Shown piece by piece: positions 58,101 through 64,000 of a stretch of 64,000 bases of DNA. The notes below the pieces were generated by a model. That model had not been told where the DNA came from. It searched no databases and saw nothing but the letters and a program-made list of their open reading frames with translations. The stretch comes from Oscillospiraceae bacterium. GTDB taxonomy: Bacteria > Bacillota > Clostridia > UMGS1810. Positions within the stretch are counted from its first letter, which is position 1. Every line of letters begins with the position of its first letter. A program made the translations under genes and the position numbers. Where the stretch lies: NCBI GenBank assembly GCA_015069095.1, contig SVJH01000010.1, positions 1 to 64,000 of the forward strand. The letters are read 5' to 3'.

Positions 58101-59882
58101 AATGCATTCCCTGACGAAAAAACAACAAGTTATAGAATTGTTGGTAAAATGGCAGTAAAATCTGATAATGGTGGTATTTGTTTAAGACTTGTAAATACAA
58201 CACCTTCAACACCCGAAACAATAGGTGCACTGTTTAAAACAAGCAAAGATACATTTTATGTAAGAACATCAAACAGCGCTACAAACGATGCAACAAAAGT
58301 TTTAAGCGGTGTTCCTGATTTATATAACGGCTGGTATGAAATGATGTATGTTATAGACGTAGATGCAATAGGCGACAAAACCGAAACTGCATACCCTGTA
58401 ACAATGTATGTAAACGGTGTAAAATCATCTACAACAATGCCATCAACATTCTTTGCAAATGATTTTAACGGAGTTAGATTCCAGTCAACTGTTGCCAAAG
58501 AGTACTGTTATATTGACGATACCGAGGTATACGCTGTTATAGACGGATATGTTCCTGATTTAACAGTAACAGGTAATACTGTAAATGGATCAGATATTCA
58601 CTTTGACGTATCAAATGAATTGACAATCAGTGAACTTACAGATGAGGTTAATACATCACTTAGCGTAATTAAAGCAAATGGTGTAAAACTTCCTATAGAA
58701 TATATTAAAGTAGATCGCGACAGTTTAGGTTTTACAATTGAAGAAGAAGCATTTAACTATGTTGCAGGAAGTAAAATAACAATTTCTGTTGCTGAAATCA
58801 CAGATATATTGGGCAACAAAATGAGTGGCACAACTTCTTATGAAGTTACTTTAGATAGAGAAATTGACGATATGCTTTCTTATAATACAAATGTTCGTGG
58901 TTTATATAAAGGTGGAAACAGTTTTAAAGTAGAAAAAACACTTGTAAATCACAATTTAACTGCAAAAAAGGTTAATGTTATCGGTGCAATTTATGATAAA
59001 AATGGTGGCCTTTGTATTGCAAAAACTGCAGATAAATCAGAAATCGGTGCACAAAGCAATGCAACATTTTCAGTAGATTTTGGTACATTGCCTAATTATG
59101 TTGATGAGTATTATACTTTGAAATTGTTTGTGTGGGATGAAAAAGGTATTCCATATTTTGCATCTGAAGAAGTTGAAAAATACAACCAGATTGTGCTTTT
59201 GAAATTTGATGATTTGCAGGGAAAATCAGGTGCAATGACAAAAACTCAGAGAACGATTGATATTTTGAAAGAATACGATATTCCAGGTTCATTCGGTGTA
59301 ATCGGTAATACTTTTGAAGACGACGAAACAGATAATGAACATTTAAAAACAATAAAAGGCTGGTATGACGAGGGATATGAAATCTGGCATCACGGTTATT
59401 ACCACTCGCAGGGCGAATATCCTAATACATATGATGGTGAAACAATAACTGCAGACTCAATGAAAGAGTCGTTTGGCAAAACGATGGAGATATTTAAAAA
59501 TGCAGGCGTTCCTATTACAACATTCGGCTCTCCACATAATAATGCAGGAACAACCTTTGTTGAAATGCTTGAAGAAAACTTCCCTGAAATTGAAGTACTG
59601 TTAAAAGTAGCAAACGGAAGCAACATTTCAAGTAAAATGTTCATTACGGATTCGCTTTATATGGAAAATCCAACTTGCTATATGAATTATGACTACTTTG
59701 TAGAAAACTATGATTCATCTAAAAAAGGAGCAGTCCTTGTAGCACAGATGCATCCGCCAAGTTGGAGCGATACTCATTTTGAACAGTTTAAACAGGCGCT
59801 TGATTTACTTGTTGATAATGATGTAATGTTTATGACACCGCATCAGTATTACACCTGGACAAAATGGAAAGAGAATAAATAA
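55155..59882 (+). CDS. Giant secreted protein with deacetylase domains at both ends
   Basis: About 1575 residues from the ATG at 55155 (AAGGAG upstream; the longer frame covers the promoter). Signal peptide about 1-25. An N-terminal NodB-like polysaccharide deacetylase fold (about 30-275) has ILKLDDLK, HEIWHHGYSHTQPEY and FGSPFNN. Three repeats of a LamG/CBM-like sandwich plus an Ig-like domain follow (about 275-600, 600-915, 917-1240; for example HSPLIEFNSSSDV and FSNEVMxADL), then a linker beta domain (about 1240-1340). A second NodB-like domain (about 1345-1575) has LLKFDDLQ, YEIWHHGYYHSQGEY and FGSPHNN. The usual TFDDG motif is changed to K-L/F-D-D-L, but the metal-binding Asp and His pair remain. 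Likely de-esterifies or de-N-acetylates a surface or plant polysaccharide; substrate unknown. Confidence 0.8.
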   Translation: MKKLICLFLSLCLILPVMTLPTPVNATYEINPKIAILKLDDLKADEGIFSSFKNAIEVLDKYGVKAGIGLIAKTFAEGTDEVALSEYYNQIKEWDANGHEIWHHGYSHTQPEYNVAKSETEDGTFTTTYDTMYESFKAAHDVVYENTGIEMVTFGSPFNNADATFVRMINEKFPNYETLLLVSKSHASLAPDKLFINSNINPEGDSTGNPKYDTFVEKYADITSDVFAIQMHAAYFNNNDLLEFEKIVKHLLDDGVVIMTPHEYYTYVNGAKPTIHSPLIEFNSSSDVVTDSTTATTWCSNGASHISYNENGYARVFKTSVNNGSSQVYANFINNIEKITTNKKLVVKAKIHPGGINSKFRIRYTYPKDNGDGTTTDTTSSVLLFTADGTAGSLTAQIANSAGATGTYPEQTVKSVSGITDIGNDGWLDCTAVIDMDVTKSTYPVTVYYDGIKKATGALHENLALAATKGTIFALNMQNSEATTATSTTTYVDDTMAYSVESSDIPMLYAVNNEKSFIFSNEVMVADLINSADSSLSVIKLNGEYLSLSEIKNEKGGSILTIDSNKFVVGKNTVDLSEVKDIFGNSLIGSTSFTVLYKDKTVHSPLIEFNSSSDVAISSSVLPTWHAIGSSHISYDENGYAKIFGSGISAWSSATNVGFKNTPAPLYSNRKMVVKAQIHPGGVSTRYRIRYNYEADDGTTSVKSHIIFAAGGSEGALGAYIGNNSKAAGDGKTAVSGVNDIYNGWVDCTAVIDMTPNENENYSVTVYYNSDLKATSTLHANFSQGAVRGNLIGMNTQNELASTGKTYLDNTMTYSVTSSDLPPLSATGGTSKIVFSNEVMKADLVNGTDSTLSVIKANGTYIPLSALKADMGGLSFTIADEYLNAGYNTIDVSEVKDIFGQNVVEDTKTVKVIKYTKSKMVIMPLDDFSDPDKVYPTVTGYGYETEWGGQSGHGIVWQEGNFARIFNNTAGAWNSQARRKFENAFPDEKTTSYRIVGKMAVKSDNGGICLRLVNTTPSTPETIGALFKTSKDTFYVRTSNSATNDATKVLSGVPDLYNGWYEMMYVIDVDAIGDKTETAYPVTMYVNGVKSSTTMPSTFFANDFNGVRFQSTVAKEYCYIDDTEVYAVIDGYVPDLTVTGNTVNGSDIHFDVSNELTISELTDEVNTSLSVIKANGVKLPIEYIKVDRDSLGFTIEEEAFNYVAGSKITISVAEITDILGNKMSGTTSYEVTLDREIDDMLSYNTNVRGLYKGGNSFKVEKTLVNHNLTAKKVNVIGAIYDKNGGLCIAKTADKSEIGAQSNATFSVDFGTLPNYVDEYYTLKLFVWDEKGIPYFASEEVEKYNQIVLLKFDDLQGKSGAMTKTQRTIDILKEYDIPGSFGVIGNTFEDDETDNEHLKTIKGWYDEGYEIWHHGYYHSQGEYPNTYDGETITADSMKESFGKTMEIFKNAGVPITTFGSPHNNAGTTFVEMLEENFPEIEVLLKVANGSNISSKMFITDSLYMENPTCYMNYDYFVENYDSSKKGAVLVAQMHPPSWSDTHFEQFKQALDLLVDNDVMFMTPHQYYTWTKWKENK

Positions 59883-59886
59883 AACG

Positions 59887-59921
59887 AAAAAAGGTACTGA
59901 AATAATTCAGTACCTTTTCTT
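59887..59921 (+). terminator. Rho-independent terminator
   Basis: Stem AAAAGGTACTGAA / TTCAGTACCTTTT, short AT loop, T-rich tail; also usable by uxuA on the other strand. Confidence 0.88.
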
Positions 59922-59952
59922 GTTTGTATCATTCTCTTTTTATAAACTAAAA

Positions 59953-60990
59953 TTATTTATTTTTTTCAAGTGCTTCGAACAAGCCTGCAATATATGTAGC
60001 GCCAAGTGCTCTGTCAAATAGGCCATAGCCATATCTGCCTTTTTCGCCCCAGATCATTCTTCCGTGGTCAGGACGAACATATCCGTCAAAGCCGTTGTCA
60101 ACAAGTGCTTTTGCAATACCGAACATATCAATAGAGCCACATTCTGTTGGATGTCCAACTTCATAGAATGCTTTGTCGCCTGTAAATTTAATATTTCTTA
60201 AATGTAAGAAATGAATTCTGTCTGCATACTTAGCAGCCATTTTAACAAGGTCATTGTCAATTCCCGCACCAAGTGAACCTGTGCAGAATGTTAAACCATT
60301 GTTTGGAGAATCAACAAGTTTTAAGAATCTGTCAAGATTTTTTTCGCTTGTAATAATTCTTGGAAGACCAAATAGACCCCATGGTGGATCGTCAGGATGT
60401 ATAGCCATTTTAATGTCGTTCTGTTCGGCAACCGGAATAATTGCTTTTAGGAAAGTTTCAAGGTTTTTCCATAGTTGTTCTTCATCTATTTTGCTGTACT
60501 GGTTAAGTAAATCTTTAAGTTGTTCTTTAGTGTAACTTTCGTCCCATCCAGGAAGTGAAAGTTCACTTGTAAGTGGGTTCATAGAAAGAACAGTTTTTTC
60601 GTCATAAGCAAGAGAGTTTGAACCATCTTCTGCTTCTCTTTCAAGTTCTGAACGAAGCCAGTCGAAAACAGGCATAAAGTTATAGCAAATTACTTTAACT
60701 CCTGCTTTTCCAAGTCTTCTAATGTTTTCGCAGTAGTTTTCAATAAGCTCAGGCGCTTTATCTGTGCCAAGTTTAATATCTTCAGGAACAGGAACAGATT
60801 CAACTACTTCAAATTCAAGACCTTTTTCGTTTGCTTTTCTTTTAAGGTCGTTAATGCTTTCTTCACTCCAAACGCCGCCTGCAGGAACATCGTATACTGC
60901 AGATACAATACCTGTCATAGACGGAATCTGACGGATATGGTCAAGGGTAACAGGATCGCTATCGCCGTACCATCTGAATGTAAGTTTCAT
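59953..60990 (-). CDS. uxuA: Mannonate dehydratase
   Basis: A 345-residue TIM-barrel enzyme that dehydrates D-mannonate to 2-keto-3-deoxygluconate in uronate breakdown. The N-terminus MKLTFRWYGDSDPVTLDHIR and IPSMTGIVSAVYDVPAGGVW are family signatures. Metal ligands are visible in MAIHPDDPPWGLFGLPRI, FCTGSLGAG, FLHLRN and VRPDHGRMIWGE. GGAG precedes the ATG. The divergent AraC gene is its probable regulator. It suggests use of glucuronate or galacturonate side groups released from xylan or pectin. Confidence 0.97.
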   Translation of the reverse strand: MKLTFRWYGDSDPVTLDHIRQIPSMTGIVSAVYDVPAGGVWSEESINDLKRKANEKGLEFEVVESVPVPEDIKLGTDKAPELIENYCENIRRLGKAGVKVICYNFMPVFDWLRSELEREAEDGSNSLAYDEKTVLSMNPLTSELSLPGWDESYTKEQLKDLLNQYSKIDEEQLWKNLETFLKAIIPVAEQNDIKMAIHPDDPPWGLFGLPRIITSEKNLDRFLKLVDSPNNGLTFCTGSLGAGIDNDLVKMAAKYADRIHFLHLRNIKFTGDKAFYEVGHPTECGSIDMFGIAKALVDNGFDGYVRPDHGRMIWGEKGRYGYGLFDRALGATYIAGLFEALEKNK

Positions 60991-61019
60991 ATGTCATAAC
61001 TCCTTCCATTTCATATTTA

Positions 61020-61048
61020 ACTATATAATACAATAAATTGAATTGCAA
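61020..61048 (-). promoter_or_regulatory. uxuA promoter
   Basis: On the minus strand TTGCAA (61043-61048), 17 bases, TATAGT (61020-61025). The perfect palindrome GAATTGCAATTC (61040-61051) covers the -35 and is flanked by CAATA / TATTG, a likely operator. Confidence 0.62.
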
Positions 61049-61075
61049 TTCTATTGTTAATTTGTTCATTTTATA

Positions 61076-61104
61076 TTGCAAAAAGATGCATTTTGTGGTA
61101 ATAT
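61076..61104 (+). promoter_or_regulatory. Promoter of the divergent araC gene
   Basis: TTGCAA (61076-61081), 17 bases, TAATAT (61099-61104) with TGG before it. Confidence 0.6.
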
Positions 61105-61125
61105 ATTTTTACGGAGGTGAAAATT

Positions 61126-61956
61126 ATGGCTATTGTATATGAATTTAACTCAAATACGATAGGTTTTCATCACAGTATAGATAAAATACCTTCTGAAGAC
61201 CAGTTTAAAATGCACGCTCACGATGAGTATGAACTTTTGTATTTTGTATCGGGGAACGGAAAGTTTACAATAGAAGGAAATACGTATGAACTAAAAAAAG
61301 ACTCGATATTTTTAATGAGACCTGCCGAAATACACAAAATATCGATTTTGAGTGATACACCGTATGAACGAATGGTTGTTCATTTTAAAAAAGAGGCGCT
61401 TTTAAATATTGATCCGACGGGTATACTTACAAAAGTGTTTGATGAAAGACAAATGGGCGAGGATAACGTATATTTTTTAAATGAATTTGAAGGTCTTGAT
61501 GTCAGAAAACTTTTTTATGCAATGAAAACAGACGGAGAAACAGTCAAAAAGCATCTTGCAATAATTTCAAATTTAATGCCCGTTTTATACAAACTTGAAA
61601 GTATGTCAAAAGAGAGAAAAACGACGCATATTTCAAATAAGCGAAACGATGTACTTGGAGAACTTGTTAATTTTATAAACAGACATTTAAGTGATAATCT
61701 TTCACTTGAAATACTTAGCAATCACTTTTATTTAAGTAAGTCGCAACTTAACAGGATTTTTAAAGTGGGAACGGGTACGTCAATCTGGGAGTATATACTT
61801 TTAAAACGGCTTATGGGAGCAAGAAACTTAATAAAGTCAGGCGTTGGAGTTGTAAAGGCAAGTCAGCAGTTTGGGTTTTCAGACTATTCTGCTTTTTACA
61901 GAGCGTATAAAAAACATTATAATATTTCGCCAAAGAGCGATTTTAAAATGCAGTAA
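61126..61956 (+). CDS. AraC-family regulator, divergent from uxuA
   Basis: A regulator of about 276 residues. The cupin half has KMHAHDEYELLYFVSGNGKF and FLMRPAEIHKI (sugar-pocket type); the C-terminal HTH pair has NLSLEILSNHFYLSKSQLNR and VVKASQQFGFSDYSAFYRAY. GGAGG lies 8 bases before the ATG at 61126; a GTG at 61117 is inside that RBS region. Its position back to back with uxuA suggests control of uronate use. It is followed by mtnN after 14 bases. Confidence 0.92.
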   Translation: MAIVYEFNSNTIGFHHSIDKIPSEDQFKMHAHDEYELLYFVSGNGKFTIEGNTYELKKDSIFLMRPAEIHKISILSDTPYERMVVHFKKEALLNIDPTGILTKVFDERQMGEDNVYFLNEFEGLDVRKLFYAMKTDGETVKKHLAIISNLMPVLYKLESMSKERKTTHISNKRNDVLGELVNFINRHLSDNLSLEILSNHFYLSKSQLNRIFKVGTGTSIWEYILLKRLMGARNLIKSGVGVVKASQQFGFSDYSAFYRAYKKHYNISPKSDFKMQ

Positions 61957-61970
61957 AGGAGATAGTTTTA

Positions 61971-62657
61971 ATGATAGGAATAATTGGTGCAATGCAGGTT
62001 GAAGTTGAAACACTTAAAAATATGGTAGAAGACGCAAAAAAAGAAGTTGTATCAGGTGTTGAATTTACAAGCGGTAAAATTTACGATAAAGATGTTGTAA
62101 TTGCAACAGCAGGAATAGGCAAAGTTTTTGCGGCAATTTGCACAGAAGCAATGATTTTAAAGTATAATCCCGATGTAATAATAAATACTGGGGTAGGAGG
62201 CACGCTTTCGGATAAACTTTCGGTGTTTGACGTAGCGATAAGTGAAAATGTTGTTCAGCACGATATGGATACAAGTCCTCTGGGCGACCCTAAAGGACTT
62301 TTGTCTGGAATAAATATTGTAAAAATTCCTGCAAGTAAAAAGCATGTGATGATAGTTGAAGAAATATTAAAAGAAATGGATATTAACTATGAAATCGGTA
62401 CAATTGCAACCGGCGACCAGTTTATCAGCACAAAAGCGCAAAAGGATTTTATAGTCAGTGAATTTAATGGAATTTCGTGCGAGATGGAAGGCGGAAGCAT
62501 TGGGCACGTTTGCTTTGTGAATGATACTGATTTTGTTGTTATACGTTCAATTTCCGACAGTGCTGACGATAGTGCAGACGTGGATTATCCTACGTTCGTG
62601 AAAAAAGCGGCTGAAAACAGCGTGAATATTGTTAAAAAATTTATAAAACGTAGTTAA
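61971..62657 (+). CDS. mtnN: 5'-methylthioadenosine/S-adenosylhomocysteine nucleosidase
   Basis: A 228-residue enzyme that removes adenine from MTA and SAH in methionine salvage and the activated methyl cycle. GIIGAMQVEVETLKNMVEDA at the N-terminus, GIGKVFAAICTEAMI, NTGVGGTL, TGDQFIS, CEMEGGSIGHVC (catalytic-site Glu/Met) and VIRSISDSADDSADVDY (Asp) are all present. AAAGGAG precedes the ATG. It shares a transcript with the AraC gene and is followed by repeat copy D. Confidence 0.96.
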   Translation: MIGIIGAMQVEVETLKNMVEDAKKEVVSGVEFTSGKIYDKDVVIATAGIGKVFAAICTEAMILKYNPDVIINTGVGGTLSDKLSVFDVAISENVVQHDMDTSPLGDPKGLLSGINIVKIPASKKHVMIVEEILKEMDINYEIGTIATGDQFISTKAQKDFIVSEFNGISCEMEGGSIGHVCFVNDTDFVVIRSISDSADDSADVDYPTFVKKAAENSVNIVKKFIKRS

Positions 62658-62661
62658 AAGC

Positions 62662-62751
62662 GTTACTTTTTAGAAAAGTAACCAAAATCGAAACTTTTTT
62701 GAAAAAAAGTTTCACAAAAAACTTACATAAAGCAAAAACTTACGTTTTTGC
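62662..62751 (+). repeat. Composite intergenic element, copy D
   Basis: Hairpin GTTACTTTT / AAAAGTAAC (62662-62682), spacer CAAAATC, hairpin GAAACTTTTTT / AAAAAAGTTTC (62690-62713), then ACAAAAAACTTACATAAAGC and terminal hairpin GCAAAAAC-ttac-GTTTTTGC (62732-62751). Both arms of the terminal stem have gained one base compared with the other copies. Confidence 0.87.
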
Positions 62752-62761
62752 AAGGGATAAT

Positions 62762-62799
62762 AAAAAGGTATATCCGTATGCGAATATACCTTTATTTTT
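62762..62799 (+). terminator. Rho-independent terminator after repeat copy D
   Basis: Stem AAAGGTATAT / ATATACCTTT around a ten-base loop, then ATTTTTT. Confidence 0.82.
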
Positions 62800-62827
62800 T
62801 ATATTATATAACAATGTAAAAGGTCAA

Positions 62828-64000
62828 ATGGCAAAAGAAGAAATAATTGCAAGGGCCTGTGAAGACATTCTTTCTATGAGTGAGCAAGGAAGAAAGATAT
62901 TCAAATCACTTTCGGAATCCGAGCAGAAAACTCTTGTAGACAAGATAAAAGCAATTATAAATGACCTTTTAAACTGGGTAGATGAACTTCTTCATTCTTA
63001 TAAAGCAACATCAAAAGAAGCACAAATAATGCGAGAATATAAGGAAGAGTTACAGAAGGCAAAAGAAGTATGGGATGCTATGCTTGAAAAGTCTATTGAG
63101 ACGAATCAATCACTTGAAAAAAGTGGAGCATTTAAGCATGATGGAAATACTGAAAATGTGAGATATTCATTAAGAGAAGAAGCGATATCAGAAGTAGAGC
63201 AGGCAATATCCAACAAAAACTATGATAAAGAAATAAAATTAACAGATAGTAGTCCGGCTATTCTCATTTCACAAAAAGGTGTTAAAAATCTTCCTATGAT
63301 GATGGTTGCTTCTCATGTTCGTGAAAATATACTTACAGAAGAAGAAGCAAAGGCACTTGGGTTAACAGTTAATATTCACAAGCATTATCACGGACTTGGA
63401 AAAACTTTGTTTTTGAAAGTTATAGATGGATTGGATAATGTAACTGAAGCATATAGGGGAACTAAAAATGCTGAAGATACTTCACGTCGAGAAAACTATT
63501 TTCTTTTAATTTCTCAATACAAAGATTCTGATGGTAATACCATAAATGTTCCGGTGTATATAAACGAAAAGGGTAGATACAATAAAATATTCATAGATAC
63601 CAACAAAATTGCCACTGTTTTTGGTAGAAATGAATTAAGAAATTATATTAAAAATCAAATTGCGAATGGTAACCTTGTGCGTATGAAAAATAAAAGCACT
63701 CAAGCCAGTGAATCGACATCACTAATCGATGGCGATTATAGCAAGAATGCTTCTAATAATAGTATACTCAATTCTGACAAAAATGTCAAGGAAATGTTTT
63801 CTGAAAAAGAAATAAACGATGACAATACTGTTTATAGTGAGAAGGATTATTCTTATGAAACACTTGTTGCTAAAGGAAATATTGAAATAGCTCCTTTAGA
63901 AAACGTTTCGTCTGCAGAAGTCAGTAAATATGCAGATCGTAATATATTCATTAAGGATATGAAGGAAATCGCAAGAAATGTAGGAAATCCAAAAAACACA
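62828..64000 (+). CDS. Phage/ICE-type polyvalent protein, partial at the 3' end
   Basis: An open frame of 391 codons that runs off the window. A helical charged start (residues 1-95) is followed by the linker VRYSLREE (about 111-118), a style common between domains of large phage or conjugative-element proteins. Next is a domain resembling MuF C-terminal or similar polyvalent-protein modules (about 140-290: LPMMMVASHVRENILTEEEA, HGLGKTLFLKVIDGLD, RRENYFLLISQYKDSDG). A polar linker follows and a new domain begins near VSSAEVSKYADRNIFIKDM. The RBS before the ATG is weak (AAGG) and the frame stays open upstream through the terminator, so the gene may also be truncated at its 5' end. Codon choice is more mixed than in its neighbours. 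Domain naming is by memory and uncertain. Confidence 0.6.
   Translation, partial: MAKEEIIARACEDILSMSEQGRKIFKSLSESEQKTLVDKIKAIINDLLNWVDELLHSYKATSKEAQIMREYKEELQKAKEVWDAMLEKSIETNQSLEKSGAFKHDGNTENVRYSLREEAISEVEQAISNKNYDKEIKLTDSSPAILISQKGVKNLPMMMVASHVRENILTEEEAKALGLTVNIHKHYHGLGKTLFLKVIDGLDNVTEAYRGTKNAEDTSRRENYFLLISQYKDSDGNTINVPVYINEKGRYNKIFIDTNKIATVFGRNELRNYIKNQIANGNLVRMKNKSTQASESTSLIDGDYSKNASNNSILNSDKNVKEMFSEKEINDDNTVYSEKDYSYETLVAKGNIEIAPLENVSSAEVSKYADRNIFIKDMKEIARNVGNPKNT

Noticed and set aside
1-64000. CRISPR arrays, tRNA or rRNA genes
   Set aside because: No regularly spaced direct repeats of 24-40 bases and no tRNA-like cloverleaf or rRNA sequence was seen by eye.

Overview
The window is AT-rich, with strong GGAGG ribosome binding sites, TTGACA/TATAAT and extended TGnTATAAT promoters, and many short-loop Rho-independent terminators. 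Together with PolC, the hndABCD-type [FeFe]-hydrogenase operon, SdpR/SdpI and a ThiT-type transporter this points to an anaerobic Clostridia-class Firmicute that degrades plant cell walls, probably from a gut or similar habitat. No species is claimed.

Layout. 1-1.8 kb: a minus-strand Nudix hydrolase and an unusual, apparently circularly permuted solute-binding protein. 1.9-7.7 kb: housekeeping run trmN6-rsmI-polC. 7.8-26.2 kb: the main accessory region, with a small membrane protein, three SGNH (CE12-like) esterases (one cytosolic, two secreted), a secreted protein made only of a stalk domain and carbohydrate-binding modules, and three tandem secreted GH10 (xylanase-type) proteins. It ends in a 5'-truncated beta-helix gene and a 54-codon peptide gene. 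26.3-32.8 kb: frameshifted lysA behind a DUF3784-like gene on the minus strand, then a plus-strand run of MATE transporter, acyltransferase, secreted GH26-like protein and lipoprotein. 32.8-41.1 kb: sdpRI with two palindromes at its promoter, mgtC, an amidohydrolase, a two-component system flanked by related small membrane proteins, and an XRE/zinc-ribbon/YidD micro-cluster. 41.1-44.6 kb: GH31 alpha-glucosidase followed by azlCD. 44.7-52.9 kb: rpsB-tsf, TPP riboswitch with thiT, rpsT, and the bifurcating-type hydrogenase operon. 53-62.7 kb: a DMT transporter, two AraC regulators, a giant secreted protein with a deacetylase domain at each end, uxuA and mtnN. 62.8 kb to the end: the start of a phage- or ICE-type polyvalent protein that runs off the window.

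How the genes fit together. The secreted esterases, GH10 enzymes, GH26-like protein and deacetylase could deacetylate and cut acetylated xylan, pectin or mannan at the cell surface. The cytosolic esterase, GH31 alpha-glucosidase and uxuA (uronate catabolism) would finish the products inside the cell, and the hydrogenase would reoxidise fermentation cofactors. This is inferred from families and gene order.

Most notable non-coding observation: a composite intergenic element occurs four times (21351-21410, 24972-25057, 26156-26238, 62662-62751). Each copy lies just after a stop codon. It carries variable AT-rich hairpins and a conserved tail ending in a GCAAAAC-type hairpin whose stem varies in a compensated way. 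Three copies run straight into a terminator. The fourth runs into a beta-helix gene that has lost its 5' end, so the element appears to mark a rearrangement junction.
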